23,791 bases of DNA from Cudoniella acicularis (taxonomy: Eukaryota > Ascomycota > Leotiomycetes > Helotiales > Helotiaceae): contig JAAMPI010000878.1 of assembly GCA_013054445.1 (NCBI GenBank), forward strand, positions 1 to 23,791. The letters are read 5' to 3'. A model generated the notes under the pieces. The model searched no databases. It was not told the origin of the DNA and was given only the letters and a program-made list of their open reading frames with translations. Numbering within the stretch: position 1 is the stretch's first letter; the number at the start of each line of letters is the position of its first letter. This document shows, piece by piece, positions 1 to 9,890 of the stretch. The translations under genes and the position numbers were made by a program.

Positions 1-1030
1 TGATTGGACAGATGGGTGTTGGACTTTTGCTGCTCATTCTACTTTTGAGGCTCAACTGTTGCACTGTTTCTGTCTGGGTAGGAGTCCTAGTTTTGAGTGC
101 TACACTTTTTCAATTGTTATGTTTCTTTTAGTGTTCATATAGTGATTGATGCACTGAATAGTTGAGTGTATGGAGTAACCCTGTTTATTACATACATTGA
201 TAGCTTTCGGGCTTTTTCAACAATATGCTTTTGGTTACTATAGACAAAGACCTCTTACTTTAACTAAATAGAGGCGGGGCAATTGTGTTTTCAATACAAT
301 TTTATTATTAAATACTTGTTAACTTCATAATTTATAGAATATAATTATAACTAGCTTCTCTACGCTGTTAACATCATTAATCACAAGCATCATAATAAAG
401 TTAGGCTGATAGGGAATAGAATGCTCGAGTAGCAATAATTCCCAACCGCTTTTAATTGTTCTTCGATTTTTGAGCTGTTTTGCTTGAAGAAAATTCATTA
501 TTAGACAATAACCCGAAGGTCTATTTAATAAGCACCTCTCTCTCACAGCCAACAAACAAGTTTCTAAATTCACGTTACATATTTACAATATTTCAATGAT
601 TTCCCCAAAAAGATCAAAATCAGAAAATCATTTACTACTAAGAAAATGCTCCACACAACATTTACCCGGAACCAGCAACATTGAGAGCGGAGCCCGGAGC
701 CGGCAGCGCCGAATATCCTTTCTCGTAAACAACGCGTAATCTTCTAGCTTGTTGCTTGCCTCTTTTGTAAAAAGTCGCGAAAATTCTCCTCATGGCTAAA
801 TTCGGCGGTGGCATGTTACAACTACACTTCATATTATTTTCACAGTTCTCGTAGAATTTGCAAGATTGTCGTTAGGTTCCATAACTTAAATGTTTTAAGC
901 ATTTAAAAGGAAAAGATTTTGGGATAATTCTACGAGTTTTCTGCTTGAGAAACTTAAGTGCCTGAAGGTTTTGACCGATCTTTTTTATAAACAGGTCGAA
1001 AATTTCTTTGCGCAAATAACTTTTACCGAA
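1..1030. other. AT-rich left flank without a convincing gene
   Basis: This stretch is AT-rich, especially about 180-660. An open frame enters from the left edge (positions 2-142, + strand, ends in TAG) and could be the tail of a gene outside the window, but 46 codons are too few to judge. A minus-strand open frame at 325-573 has a composition expected by chance and resembles nothing I know. A TATA-like stretch (ttttataaa) lies near 983-991, about 40 bases before the ATG at 1031, and is the only promoter-like signal I can point to. Confidence 0.5.
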
Positions 1031-2082
1031 ATGAAGACTTCAGTTCAATTGTTGGTCGCTTTTGGGTTTTTCTTGTCACTGATTCGATGTTTTCCTACTG
1101 ATGCTGCCGTGGCTGCAACCGGTATGAATTTCTTTCTCTCTCCCTGTGCATTATAAAATTTAAGAAACCTGCTAATTCCATATAGTAACCACAGCAACAA
1201 TACCCGGTAAATCCCCCCGCAGCATCACATCAGATTGCCATTCTTTCCATAGGAATGACTTCCAAACAACCCATCTAACAAATATTTTTCATCCTTAGCC
1301 TGCACAGCCGTCCAAAGCGCAATCGTACCAACCAACCCCTGGGCCTCACCCTGTCCCATCGTCCCGACAGTCAATATCACCGACTTCCAGTTGAGCAACA
1401 ACACGCTCACATTCGGAATCTCATACATGAGCACTTACCCCTACTTGAATTCTGTGAAATGCGTTCAGACGGGCAGTCAGATCGGGCAGTGGTATGTCTG
1501 TACCGTGGATGGGCTTATTCAAGTGGAGACGGATGCGAAGACGTATATTTCTTTCTCCGAAAATCTTTATTGTTCCTTTTTTAAGAGGTGAGTGGTTTTT
1601 CTCACTTGCTCGTTTTTGAAGGGATCCCGGTTTAGAGAAGCGTGTTTTATAGCGGGCTGTTCTAACAAGTTTCAACGATACGTGTAGTTGTGCCGGCCAC
1701 ACAGCCACGTCAAGCAGAGGCCCCTCCACCATCCAAATAACCGGCACAACTAACAATCTCTCATCCTCCATCTTCTGCTCAACCACCGCTCAGTAAGCCC
1801 CCTTACAAAAAAGCCATTCAGCACGCACAGAAATTAAAAAGTAAAAATTCTAACGGTGAAAATAGGGGAAGAACCTGTGTTCAGAATGATAACATCTCAA
1901 TCCCGGTTCTGACTTATACAGAAGGTCCTTGGATTTTGGGACATGAGGCGATGGCACTTGATGGGACGCCGCTGCCGAATTGTACGGATAGGAGCCCGCC
2001 TTGGGTTACGGATGTGGCGCATTGTGATGCGAGCCCTGCTGTGACGTCGAGTGCTGCTGTGGCTAGTGCTACGTTGGTGTAG
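1031..2082 (+). CDS. Small secreted cysteine-rich protein (effector-like), five exons
   Basis: Exons as I splice them: 1031-1121, 1186-1206, 1299-1587, 1688-1792 and 1866-2082. All junctions are GT..AG, the phases agree, and introns 1-4 carry CTAAT or CTAAC branch sites. The product is 240 residues. The N-terminus (MKTSVQLL, then a hydrophobic run to about residue 18, then Ala-rich) is a clear secretion signal. The mature part has ten cysteines and several N-glycosylation sequons (NIT, NNT, NIS, NCT), and ends in a Ser/Ala-rich tail. No enzyme motif is visible and I do not recognise the family. A small, extracellular, disulfide-bonded protein at the edge of a repeat-rich block fits a candidate effector or cell-surface protein; that is inference. 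ATG 1031 is chosen over in-frame near-cognate codons upstream because only it puts the signal peptide at the N-terminus. Confidence 0.75.
1186..1206 (+). other. 21-nt micro-exon, possible cassette exon
   Basis: The exon is flanked by an acceptor TATAG (ends 1185) and a donor GTAAAT (1207). It encodes seven residues (VTTATIP) right after the signal peptide. Its length is a multiple of three, and the flanking exons join in frame with it skipped (one intron 1122-1298), so both products are possible. Inclusion is my preferred model because both small introns have good branch sites. Confidence 0.5.
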
Positions 2083-3031
2083 GGTTGAGGATCGGAATTT
2101 TTGGGGGGGGGAACAGTCTGGAGAGGAGAAAGTAAGAGAGATTTCAGGTTGGATTTAAGACTGGCAATATAGGAAAAGTTTTAGGCTTCGAGGAGAGTTA
2201 GGAATGGAAAATTCACTTGGGGAATTATTCAAGGCGCGGTAGCGTCCTTTGCTGTGTGAAACTAGTGATTTTTTATTTTTCATTTGTGCTCAACATTGGC
2301 ATCAATAATGTAATGGCAGTCAAAGAGAGCAGAAAGAAAAGGGGAGAAGCTCGCTAAAATACAGCATGCAAACCCCTGGAATTTAGCGGGTACAACAACA
2401 CCAATGACTGTTGCACTTTATCTACCCAACACCTAAAGAAGAGAAAAGGTAAAGAAAAATTGGTATGAACTGAATATATGTGTAGCCCGTGTGATATCTA
2501 AGATAATGGAGAAAGGGGAAGTTTTAAGTTTTTTTTTAATAGACTTTAATGATTTTTGCCCTTACAAAATCTAGTTTGAATGGTTTATATAGCTCTTTTA
2601 AACCCTATACCTAATTTAGCAACACCAATGATTACTTTTTCTTGACAACAGGTTTTAGTGCGGTCTTAGCGTGCCTACCTTAAACTGAAACGTCGCACCA
2701 CCCCACCTTTTTTCTCTTTCCCTCTATCGCATTCTTTCGTCTGGTGAGTATTCTTGCACTCGCCCTCGCTCGCTTATTTTCCTTTGAGGCTCTTTATACC
2801 CCCAAAAAGGCTTTTAGTCTTAGGAAAAGTGCTTGTGTTAGTCGAAATTATTTAAAAAATCGAGGAAAGGTGCGTCAGACGATCAAACGAGCAAACTGTC
2901 AGGAAGTGGTCTCATTATCCTGAAACAAAGATGCTGATAGCTTAAAAGGAGATCATTCCAACCCCGTCTGACGTTGTACTGAATAATCTCACTTAACCGC
3001 TGTACGCGTCGTACCCTGCTCGAAACTCAGC
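2083..3031. other. Intergenic region
   Basis: No coding region is supported. It begins with the 3' flank of the secreted-protein gene, including a run of nine G near 2103. It contains one copy of a short palindrome-ended repeat (2351-2390, listed separately) and a pyrimidine-rich stretch around 2700-2740 that could belong to the promoter of the following pseudogene. Confidence 0.5.
2351..2390 (+). repeat. Short palindrome-ended dispersed repeat, copy A
   Basis: The ends are inverted: CGCTAAAAT at the left and ATTTAGCG at the right. A core AAACCCCTGGAA lies between. Left end and core are shared with the copies at 4473-4515 and 4677-4715. Confidence 0.55.
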
Positions 3032-4219
3032 ATGGAAAAATCGCCCAGCACCCCCCGCAGACGACGACCAAGGCAGGCTTCTTTTTCCGAGGACAGCGAT
3101 GGTTCTTGGTCGGAAGGCGAATCGCCAAGAAAGAAGGCCAGGACCCCGTAGATCCCCAGAACTCTACAAACGCCCTCAAAAATAGCCCTGAAAAAAGCCA
3201 AAGCTGCGCAGCGGCGGCAATGGAAAAACGACTAGGTCGTTTGGGTGGCTCGCTCGGAATGGGTGAAAGATTTGCGATACAGACAGAAAGTTGGCACCTA
3301 TGAGGTCCATAAAAGTGATGGTGAGCAGAGCGGTATCATCTTGCAAATTCGCCGTTACATGGTGGTAACTGACATGTCGCCCTTAGCTATGAATTTCTTC
3401 AACCTCAAAGACGAGGAAATGGACACTCTTCCGTATTGGAAGTTTCCAAATCAGCATGATCCCCGCCACCCTGGGCGTTCGTATCCACTTGAGAGCGTCA
3501 AAAAGTTGGCATTTCGAAAGCTTGCCACACTTGCTGAACTCCACCAAGAGGATATCAAAGAACCGGGGCTGCTTAGACGAGGAGGTCGGCTTTTCAACAA
3601 CAAGTACGTTGAAGACACCGCCTGCGGCATACATAAGACGAGATATCTAACTACTTCCGCAGACTGGACATGCGCCGCAAGAAAAATCCCAATAGGTCCT
3701 TGGACTTGAGTCAGTTTACCCGCCAGGTTCCTAAGAAGAGACCTTATATCTACGATAACCCGTATGAGATGAGGGCACCTGCAGGCACCTGGGAAGAGCC
3801 AAGTTGTGATGACAACGATCTTTTCGATTACTATTATCCGGTCCTTGAATTAGAACCCGATGTTCGAAAGTTTAAAGTCGAGAGCTGGGAGGGCCGCTGT
3901 CCTAAGGTGAGCTTCAAGCCCCTAGGATCGGATAAGTGGACTGTTCAGGGCTGATCTTGATATCACCAGAGATTCAGTGGTCGCCAACAGTGGTAGCCCT
4001 ATTATCTCTGGGGAAATGCCGGATTTATATCTTGGGACTTGGAAGTATGTCGATGGCTCATGTTGGAAGATCTCGATACCGAGATTCCACCTCGTTGCGA
4101 AGGCAGAAATTGAGATCAGGAGGAAGGATGCATCCCCACAGGACAAAATTCCGCAAATAGAGGAAGAAAATACAACTCCGTTCTCGCAAAACGGGGAAGC
4201 GAGGAGAGAGCCAAGATGA
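3032..4219 (+). pseudogene. Decayed gene for an unrecognised, probably nuclear protein
   Basis: Coding sequence is visible for about 375 residues, with one clear intron at 3604-3662 (GTACGT donor, ATCTAAC branch, CGCAG acceptor) that joins two frames exactly. The N-terminal 40 residues are basic and Ser/Pro/Arg-rich (RRRRPR, SPRKKAR), like a nuclear localisation region. The rest is a charged globular protein I cannot assign. Three lesions break it: TAG at 3149-3151, TAG at 3233-3235, and a one-base shift at about 3945-3955, where removing one G from the GGG at 3948-3950 would join the frame to the downstream frame ending at TGA 4217-4219. Both TAGs would be CAG in the simplest ancestor. Alternatives are unusual introns or sequence errors. 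An intron 3148-3282 removes both stops in phase, but it deletes sequence that looks coding. Confidence 0.55.
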
Positions 4220-4418
4220 AGGGCCAAAAGAAGAATCTGTCTTGAGAGACCGTAGAGAGTTTTTTTCCTTCGAGAAATCTTTCCACAATGACGATGGAAC
4301 CTTTTCCTGTATGATTCTGCTTTCCTGAATTTCGGTAAGGTTGAAGGAGGAATGTCTCAATGTAGGAGTAAAAGGGAAGATGAAGAGAATTTGGAATGAA
4401 AATGTGGGGAAGTCCATA

Positions 4419-4452
4419 TATATTCGGCGTGCAAGTTCCTGAAAGTTAGCGA
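4419..4452 (+). repeat. Short palindrome-ended dispersed repeat, copy D (right part)
   Basis: Matches the core and right end of the copy at 4677-4715: ATTCGGCGTG, then CCTGAAAGTTAGCGA. It lies only 20 bases before copy B. Confidence 0.45.
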
Positions 4453-4472
4453 GCACTGAAGCTTGCGGGTGG

Positions 4473-4515
4473 TTCGCTAGAAATACAGCGGAAAACCCCC
4501 GTAGATTACCCAGCC
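4473..4515 (+). repeat. Short palindrome-ended dispersed repeat, copy B
   Basis: Begins TTCGCTAGAAATACAGC, nearly the same as copy A (2351), followed by AAAACCCCCGTAGATTA. The right end is more degraded than in the other copies. Confidence 0.5.
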
Positions 4516-4676
4516 GTTGCAACGTTCGCATAATAGATTAACTTATTTTCTTGTGCATTAATGAAGACTTTGTACTAGTGATTGAGTTCCTAATAAAGAA
4601 ATAAAAATTAGAGGATCACTGCAGCAGTATATGTTATCGTGCTACGACTAGAATGCGACAGTGAAGTTGAGGGCAG

Positions 4677-4715
4677 TTCGCTAAATTACGACGTGGAAAG
4701 CCCTGAAATTTGGCG
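4677..4715 (+). repeat. Short palindrome-ended dispersed repeat, copy C
   Basis: Cleanest copy: TTCGCTAAATTACGACGTGG, a short spacer, then CCTGAAATTTGGCG. The termini CGCTAAATT and AATTTGGCG are inverted repeats of one another with one mismatch. Confidence 0.55.
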
Positions 4716-6413
4716 ACAGGTCACTGGAACAGGCCCCTAGAAAATTCGGCTTGAACTGTACAGAACTGGGGCAATTAACTTGAAATATCCGTTCAAGCCG
4801 CTCGACCTTGGGCTCTAAGAATCCGTTTTTTGCCAAATAAGCTGACAAATTCCTTTGCTTCAATTTACAGTAGAAGCTAAAAAGGCTGGTATGCAATTCA
4901 GGGACTGGACGATTGAAATTTTGGAACGTTTGCGAGAAAAGAAGGGGTGTGTTTCTATTATTGATCTACTTGAGATCATGGCCGAGGGGGAGTGCGAGTA
5001 GTGAATGATGACTAGTGAGGGGTTGGACGCCAAGCTTGTCACAGCAGAAGTTAAATTTGACCTCAAACAACATCAACATCTTCTTGTTTGCTCTTTATTA
5101 ATCCTTTGAGGACCATCCTCATCATGTTTTTTTTGTGAGAAACTGCTATGCGCAGACCTAGCCATACTGGACATGTTAACTGTGGTCGTAAGGCGGTCGC
5201 ACAGCCAGATTCGACAGCTGTTCGTCATTTCTAGCCCTTTCACAACACCATGGCAACCACACAATCCTAACGATGTGCTCCTATGAAGGGAGGCATTCAC
5301 GCGAAAAATGGGACTCTACACGAGTAGAGACACACAGAAAACAAGTTTCCAGGGAAATGGACGTACACCTGCCCACAGGCAGTGTGGCACTCACCGGGAG
5401 AGGAGTATGTGCTAGAGAAAAGGAAAGAAGACACCAACAACTTGCTTCTCAACACTAGATTCAGGGGCAAGCATCACAATTCCTCAGCCAAATGAAGTCA
5501 CTGGACCATTTTGACAAATTTGTAGCTGACAGCGAGCCATCAATAACACTAGCTTTGTGATGATCACCATTCGACATATCAATTGCAAGTTTGCCTAAGG
5601 GGACCGATATTAACATCATCTTGTTTGCAATTTCAGCATTCGGCTGGTTGAGAACAATACAAAGTAATATTGCCCTTCCCGCATCGATAGATGAATGAAT
5701 TACATTCATGAACCACCTATATTGCAACACAGGAGGGCGGGTGTATTGGTGTTTTCGCTTGTGCTCACATTTGTGCTGCAATATCAAAGTCCTAGCGGAC
5801 TTGGCGAGCCCTTGCAATAGGAAGAGGCTTCAAGGAGAAAAATAGGCTTTGCATATCTTCATGTAAATGCCCAAGTTTGGCATCTGAAGGTTCATTGTCT
5901 GGAGGCTGTTCAGTCATGAGCGTGATGTGGATACAGTCAAACAGAATCGACAACAACAATAGACGACACGTCCGCTAGAGACTCGATGTACCAATCAGAG
6001 AATCAGCCGGTTGCTTGTGTTGGAAGGTGAATGAGACACACTTGCCTCCTGGTGGAGGTGCATCTTCTTTGAACTGCCGCACTCTCGTCGCTTGCCACTG
6101 AACTTGCTGCTTACCTGGAACTTTGCATCAAGTCATAGTGTAAGTCCTCATTGCTGACATTGAATTTGAACCGGAACTCGATTGACTTTGCAGTATTTTA
6201 TAATATATTTATTTGTGTGAGTATTGCTCGGTTCAGCACTAGCGTGACAAGGCTGAAGGTCCAACACCTGCAAATTTTCACCTTCTCCCCACAACCTGTC
6301 GCAGCGCGACTGTCCTTCCTTCTCCTGCAACAGCAAACTTTGTCCAGTTCCTTGCGCACAACCTCACAGATTGACATGCAAGATTGCCGTTGCTCTAGGC
6401 AAGGCTAAACGCG

Positions 6414-6453
6414 CCTACCTAGGTACCTGCGATTCTGTCTACCTAGGTACTGC
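6414..6453. promoter_or_regulatory. Paired CCTAGGTA-type palindromes upstream of the giant gene
   Basis: CTACCTAGGTAC occurs twice, starting near 6416 and 6440, 24 bases apart and about 160-195 bases before the ATG at 6610. TACCTAGGTA is a perfect palindrome. Position and duplication suggest a binding site for a dimeric regulator, but this motif also occurs widely as a simple repeat in fungal genomes, so a regulatory role is only inferred. Confidence 0.35.
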
Positions 6454-6609
6454 TTCTCACCGACTCCTCCTCCCCCTCGATACTCCTTTAATCGACCTAT
6501 TCGACGACCCGAGCTCGTCTTCATTTTCAATTTTACCAACTGTCCTGCCTTGGTTATGTCACGATAGTCTCCGACTGCTTTGCTGTTTACTATCACCTCC
6601 ACCATCGCT

Positions 6610-8617
6610 ATGGAGGAGAGAGCGATAGAGGAGAGCTTGCCCGACAAGCCTACTATCGGGGCGATGGAGTACATGATTCACCATATCTTTCTACCCCCCG
6701 AACTCCCACAGAAAGATGACTTCTTTTTGAGGTACGAAACTACCATGCTGGATACCACTATTGACGCGCTTCAAAAATTCAAGACCTACAACACATTCAA
6801 ACAAGGCGCCATTGTTGATTCGGTCCTTGCTGCTATCGTGAACCTGAGGACTGTGCGCAACTCCATCAACTCTGTGAGCGCTGTCGGTGAAGGGGAACTG
6901 AAAGACGCTTTGAGAAATCTGCCCAAGACAGGTGAGCCTATATTTTATCATTCTTACGGTTTGCTGCGCACTCTCTAACTTCCTAAAAGGTAGCACGATT
7001 CCGCTTCACATATGCGCACAAAATGCCGGAGTCATCATCTGCAAAGTAGAGGAATCTATTCACTTCGAAGGATTTGAGCTGTCCCCTCTTAGTAAAGCAG
7101 TCATCACAACCAAGGGTAGACTCCGACGCTATTTTCCAGGACCTGTCTTCTCTGTGAGCATGGAAGTTTTCGAGCAATCTTCATTCCAGGCTACAGTAGC
7201 ACACACCCTAGCCAAAATGAGTCGTCAAACTGCTATCGATACAATGCACAAAGTGCGAAAAGCAGGCCGAACACACGATGAAGATCGCGATACCACACAT
7301 CCGAAGATGGTTACAGAGCTTTTCATGGGGTTCTTGGCGTCTGTTGGTAAATCTATAGATGTATCCGGCATCTGGAAGAATACTCGAGATGAAGTCCTGT
7401 GGCATGACAGTCGATTCCCGTGGCGCAGATCCCCCATGTGGTTACTTGTTCGCGTCGTGATGCAGCTCATTTTTGATCGATCTGCAGGCCTGCCAAATGT
7501 ATCTGGCGACCTCTATAAGATATTTATGGCTTTTCTGATGAGTAAGATTCTCGAGCTATCGCACCGGCAAAAACTTCCCAGCAACTATATCTACGCGATG
7601 AATGCTAAGCTTGCCCGGCGTCTTCTTAAACTTGACTCCATTCTTGGCGAACCGGGACCTGCTATGAGTTTTGTTCAAAATGTCATGGTGAATACCAATA
7701 CGGTTCTTCAAAAGCGATGGTTGGACATCATGAAACAAAACGGGTCACAATATGACTTAAAACACCTAGAGTTCCTTGATTTTGGTCAAGATATCTTCAA
7801 ATCCCTCCCGATGCTGGACACGTACATCGATTCAATATCGCGGCGAGAAAACAACGCGGCATCTGCAGCCTTCCAGTCGGTATGTACGCTGGTCAAGTAT
7901 CAAGCAGCACATCTTCCTACGGGTCTCGAGATATCCAGAGAATACTATCCGGCATACAATCTTCCAGCTTTTGAAGCCTGGGTGTCTTCGAATCTTGATT
8001 CGTGGTTGGAATGCCACAAGGGGAATCCCAGTACTTGCGATCAGTTAGGCCACTTGATTCGGACTTATCACAACATTGCGCATACTTTCTACAAAGGCAA
8101 TGTTGAAGGAACTTCCGTAATGTTGCTTACTATTCTCGAACTCTGGATGGCCTCTGATCAATCCGCGACCGAAATTGACGAGATTCTAAAGGATTACGAG
8201 CCAGGAATCCCGCAGGAGCTCCTGCAATCTCTAATCTTGCCGCGCAAGTCTCAGATGGAGAGACTACTTCTTTTGGAGGACTATCTCGACCGACGTAATT
8301 CTCGGGCTCAGTTTTCCTCTCGTTACATATTTCGAGTCTTTGGCCATGAGAATTCTTTTTCTGTCAGATATTTCGACATATCCGCCGAGCATCAAAATTT
8401 ACGTGAGGAGATCGAACGTCAGGCAGCTAAGGCTCGACAAGAAAAGCTTGATGAATTTGACCGAAAGAAGCAGCAATACAAGTCCCTGATAAAACTTTAT
8501 GATAAGAGTGAGTGTACTGAAGGAAAAGTTCACGGCGGGGGGCGCCATAAAAAAAAAGCAGTGCAAGAAGTGTGGCTACTTAGCAGAGGCCGACCAAATC
8601 AGTATCAAAATTCATGA
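6610..8617 (+). CDS. Giant ATPase, segment 1 (N-terminal DUF6606-like part)
   Basis: Exon 1 (6610-6931) is spliced to 6990 onward (donor GTGAGC, acceptor AAAAG, phase 1). The start at 6610 is the first ATG in the frame and puts the family's N-terminal block (YMIHHIFLPPELPQ) about 20 residues in. The segment is helical, with no membrane segment, and ends in a charged stretch rich in E, K, R and Q around 8420-8500. True homology stops near 8545. Beyond the A9 run the frame reads an unrelated tail to TAG at 8615-8617, so a protein made from this segment alone would be about 650 residues long. Confidence 0.7.
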
Positions 8618-9890
8618 ATGGCCCCTTCCGAAGAACGATTTAGAAGCACGGTCTACGGTTTTTGAACTCAAAGTCCCATTTTCATTCGGTAGTTGGCGCG
8701 ATACCACGGTATTTCTTGTATTGGACGTATTGCATTACGAATATGTGTTACAGGAAGTACCAAGAGCAAGTTACCCTCTGCGCGGCTACACAGGTCTTTC
8801 GTCCTTCTTTATTCAAACTGTCTCATCGCAGCGTATCGGCCTTTTATCGGAAATCAAACCTCACAGTGCTACGCACCGTAAAGCAAAACCAATTTCCAAC
8901 ACTAATTTGAAAGATATTTGCCTTGAAAACGCAGCGTGTTTTCGATATTTCGATAAACCACTCAACTGCTTCGTCGAAAAGTTCCAGTTGACGGATGAAA
9001 TATTGAAATCTTGTATGTACAAGCTACCAAAAAAGTCATCATCTCTCCAGCAGTTTCTATTTCGTCCATACTCAATACCTGATGGCCCATCATCGAATAC
9101 AGTCATCGCCACCCAATCTAATTGTCCTCGTCATCTCTCCCTTGATGAGTACAAAGCACTGATTTCTATTCCGCTCGGCTGCAGGATCCAATGGCAGAAT
9201 ATATTGCTGCAACTGACCGTGCCGCTTGTTGATTTTAAGAAAGTTGAGACTGGCCTTGTGATTCTTCAGACGATCTACCAAGCCGGCCCTCCTTGTGATG
9301 GGAAAGTCCTCCGAGTAGGCCACGACTTTGCGGATGACGACGCTTTCGCCCACAAACTTTTGGGGGGCCTTTTTGAGGCGCTGCACAGAGTCAAGGAGAA
9401 CTGGGAGTCTTCGCAAGCACTCGGCACCTTCATCTCATTGGCCACACGACTGCTGTCGTTGACCTCTGCGGCACAAATTCAAAGCGAGTGTTTAAGCTAT
9501 CTGACTCATATCCGAAAAGTTGCTTTTGAATGGGTAAATCTTCTTCGAGAAAAGGCCCATAAGGCAACTAATGACGATCAGAGAAGAGAGTTTACTTCTA
9601 AGGTTGTTGAGATTGCTCTGATTTGCTTCGATTCCTTTAACGTCGACGAAACAAATTTGGTCAGGATTCTCTCTTTGCCAGACAATGCTTCTGTCTTCAT
9701 ACAATGCTCTATTGTCATCCAAGAAGGAGCTTATACCATCGCCGGCACACCCGATACCTTGACTTCCATGCTCTACCAACGTTGGAAAGTAACATCATAC
9801 CACGCCTATCCCCTCCTACTGAAGGAAATCTTGGAAAAGGGGAGCCCATTCTTGGATGATTCTATAAAGAAATCCTGGTCTGCATATTAG
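8546..9890 (+). CDS. Giant ATPase, segment 2 (zinc-knuckle-like CxxC and middle part)
   Basis: This open frame continues the same protein one frame over. It opens with KKKQCKKCGYLAEADQ, a CxxC pair, followed by KIHEWPLP, a block I associate with this family. It runs without a break to TAG 9888-9890. There is no ATG near its beginning, so it is a fragment of the large gene and not a gene of its own. The open frame extends back to about 8499, but the first residues there are the out-of-frame shadow of segment 1. Confidence 0.65.
8549..8557 (+). other. A9 homopolymer at a frame switch
   Basis: Before the run the coding frame reads ..RHKKK; after it the homologous frame is one base over. With eight A instead of nine, the two frames join as HKKKQCKKCGYL. 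A six-G run at 8537-8542 is a second candidate site. A GTGAGT at 8508 looks like a donor, but no acceptor before 8570 restores the phase. Confidence 0.6.

Larger units (their letters stand above)
4220..6609. other. Long intergenic region with repeat fragments
   Basis: I see no gene. Three copies of the short palindrome-ended repeat sit at 4419-4715. A minus-strand open frame at 5461-5817 has no early ATG and no recognisable motif. The last part, about 6150-6609, is the upstream or 5' UTR region of the giant gene and contains two CCTAGGTA palindromes. Confidence 0.5.

Noticed and set aside
325..573. 82-codon minus-strand open frame in AT-rich DNA
   Set aside because: Considered as a transposase remnant, but no motif supports it.
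3148..3282. Intron removing both stops in the pseudogene
   Set aside because: Phase would work, but it would discard a stretch that reads as continuous protein (LKKAKAAQRRQWKND..ARSEWVKDLRYR) and has no good branch site. Kept as an alternative only.
3907..3948. 42-nt intron (GTGAGC..TTCAG) to fix the pseudogene frameshift
   Set aside because: Its removal keeps the same frame and runs into TGA at 3952; it is also shorter than the other introns here.
4058..4531. 157-codon open frame on the minus strand
   Set aside because: It overlaps the pseudogene and the short repeats and reads like the antisense of other features.
5461..5817. 118-codon open frame on the minus strand
   Set aside because: First codon is TTG, first ATG is far inside, and nothing in the translation resembles a domain.
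8508..8561. Intron with GTGAGT donor to explain the frame switch
   Set aside because: Donor leaves phase 1 while the nearby acceptors (8558, 8561 and following) all need phase 0; the intron would also be about 50 bases and cut conserved-looking sequence.
3149..9890. Three internal TAG codons (3149, 3233, 9888) as UAG recoded to glutamine
   Set aside because: TAG is used as the normal stop of the secreted protein, the giant gene, the HET gene and the adenylation gene in this same window, so reassignment is not credible.
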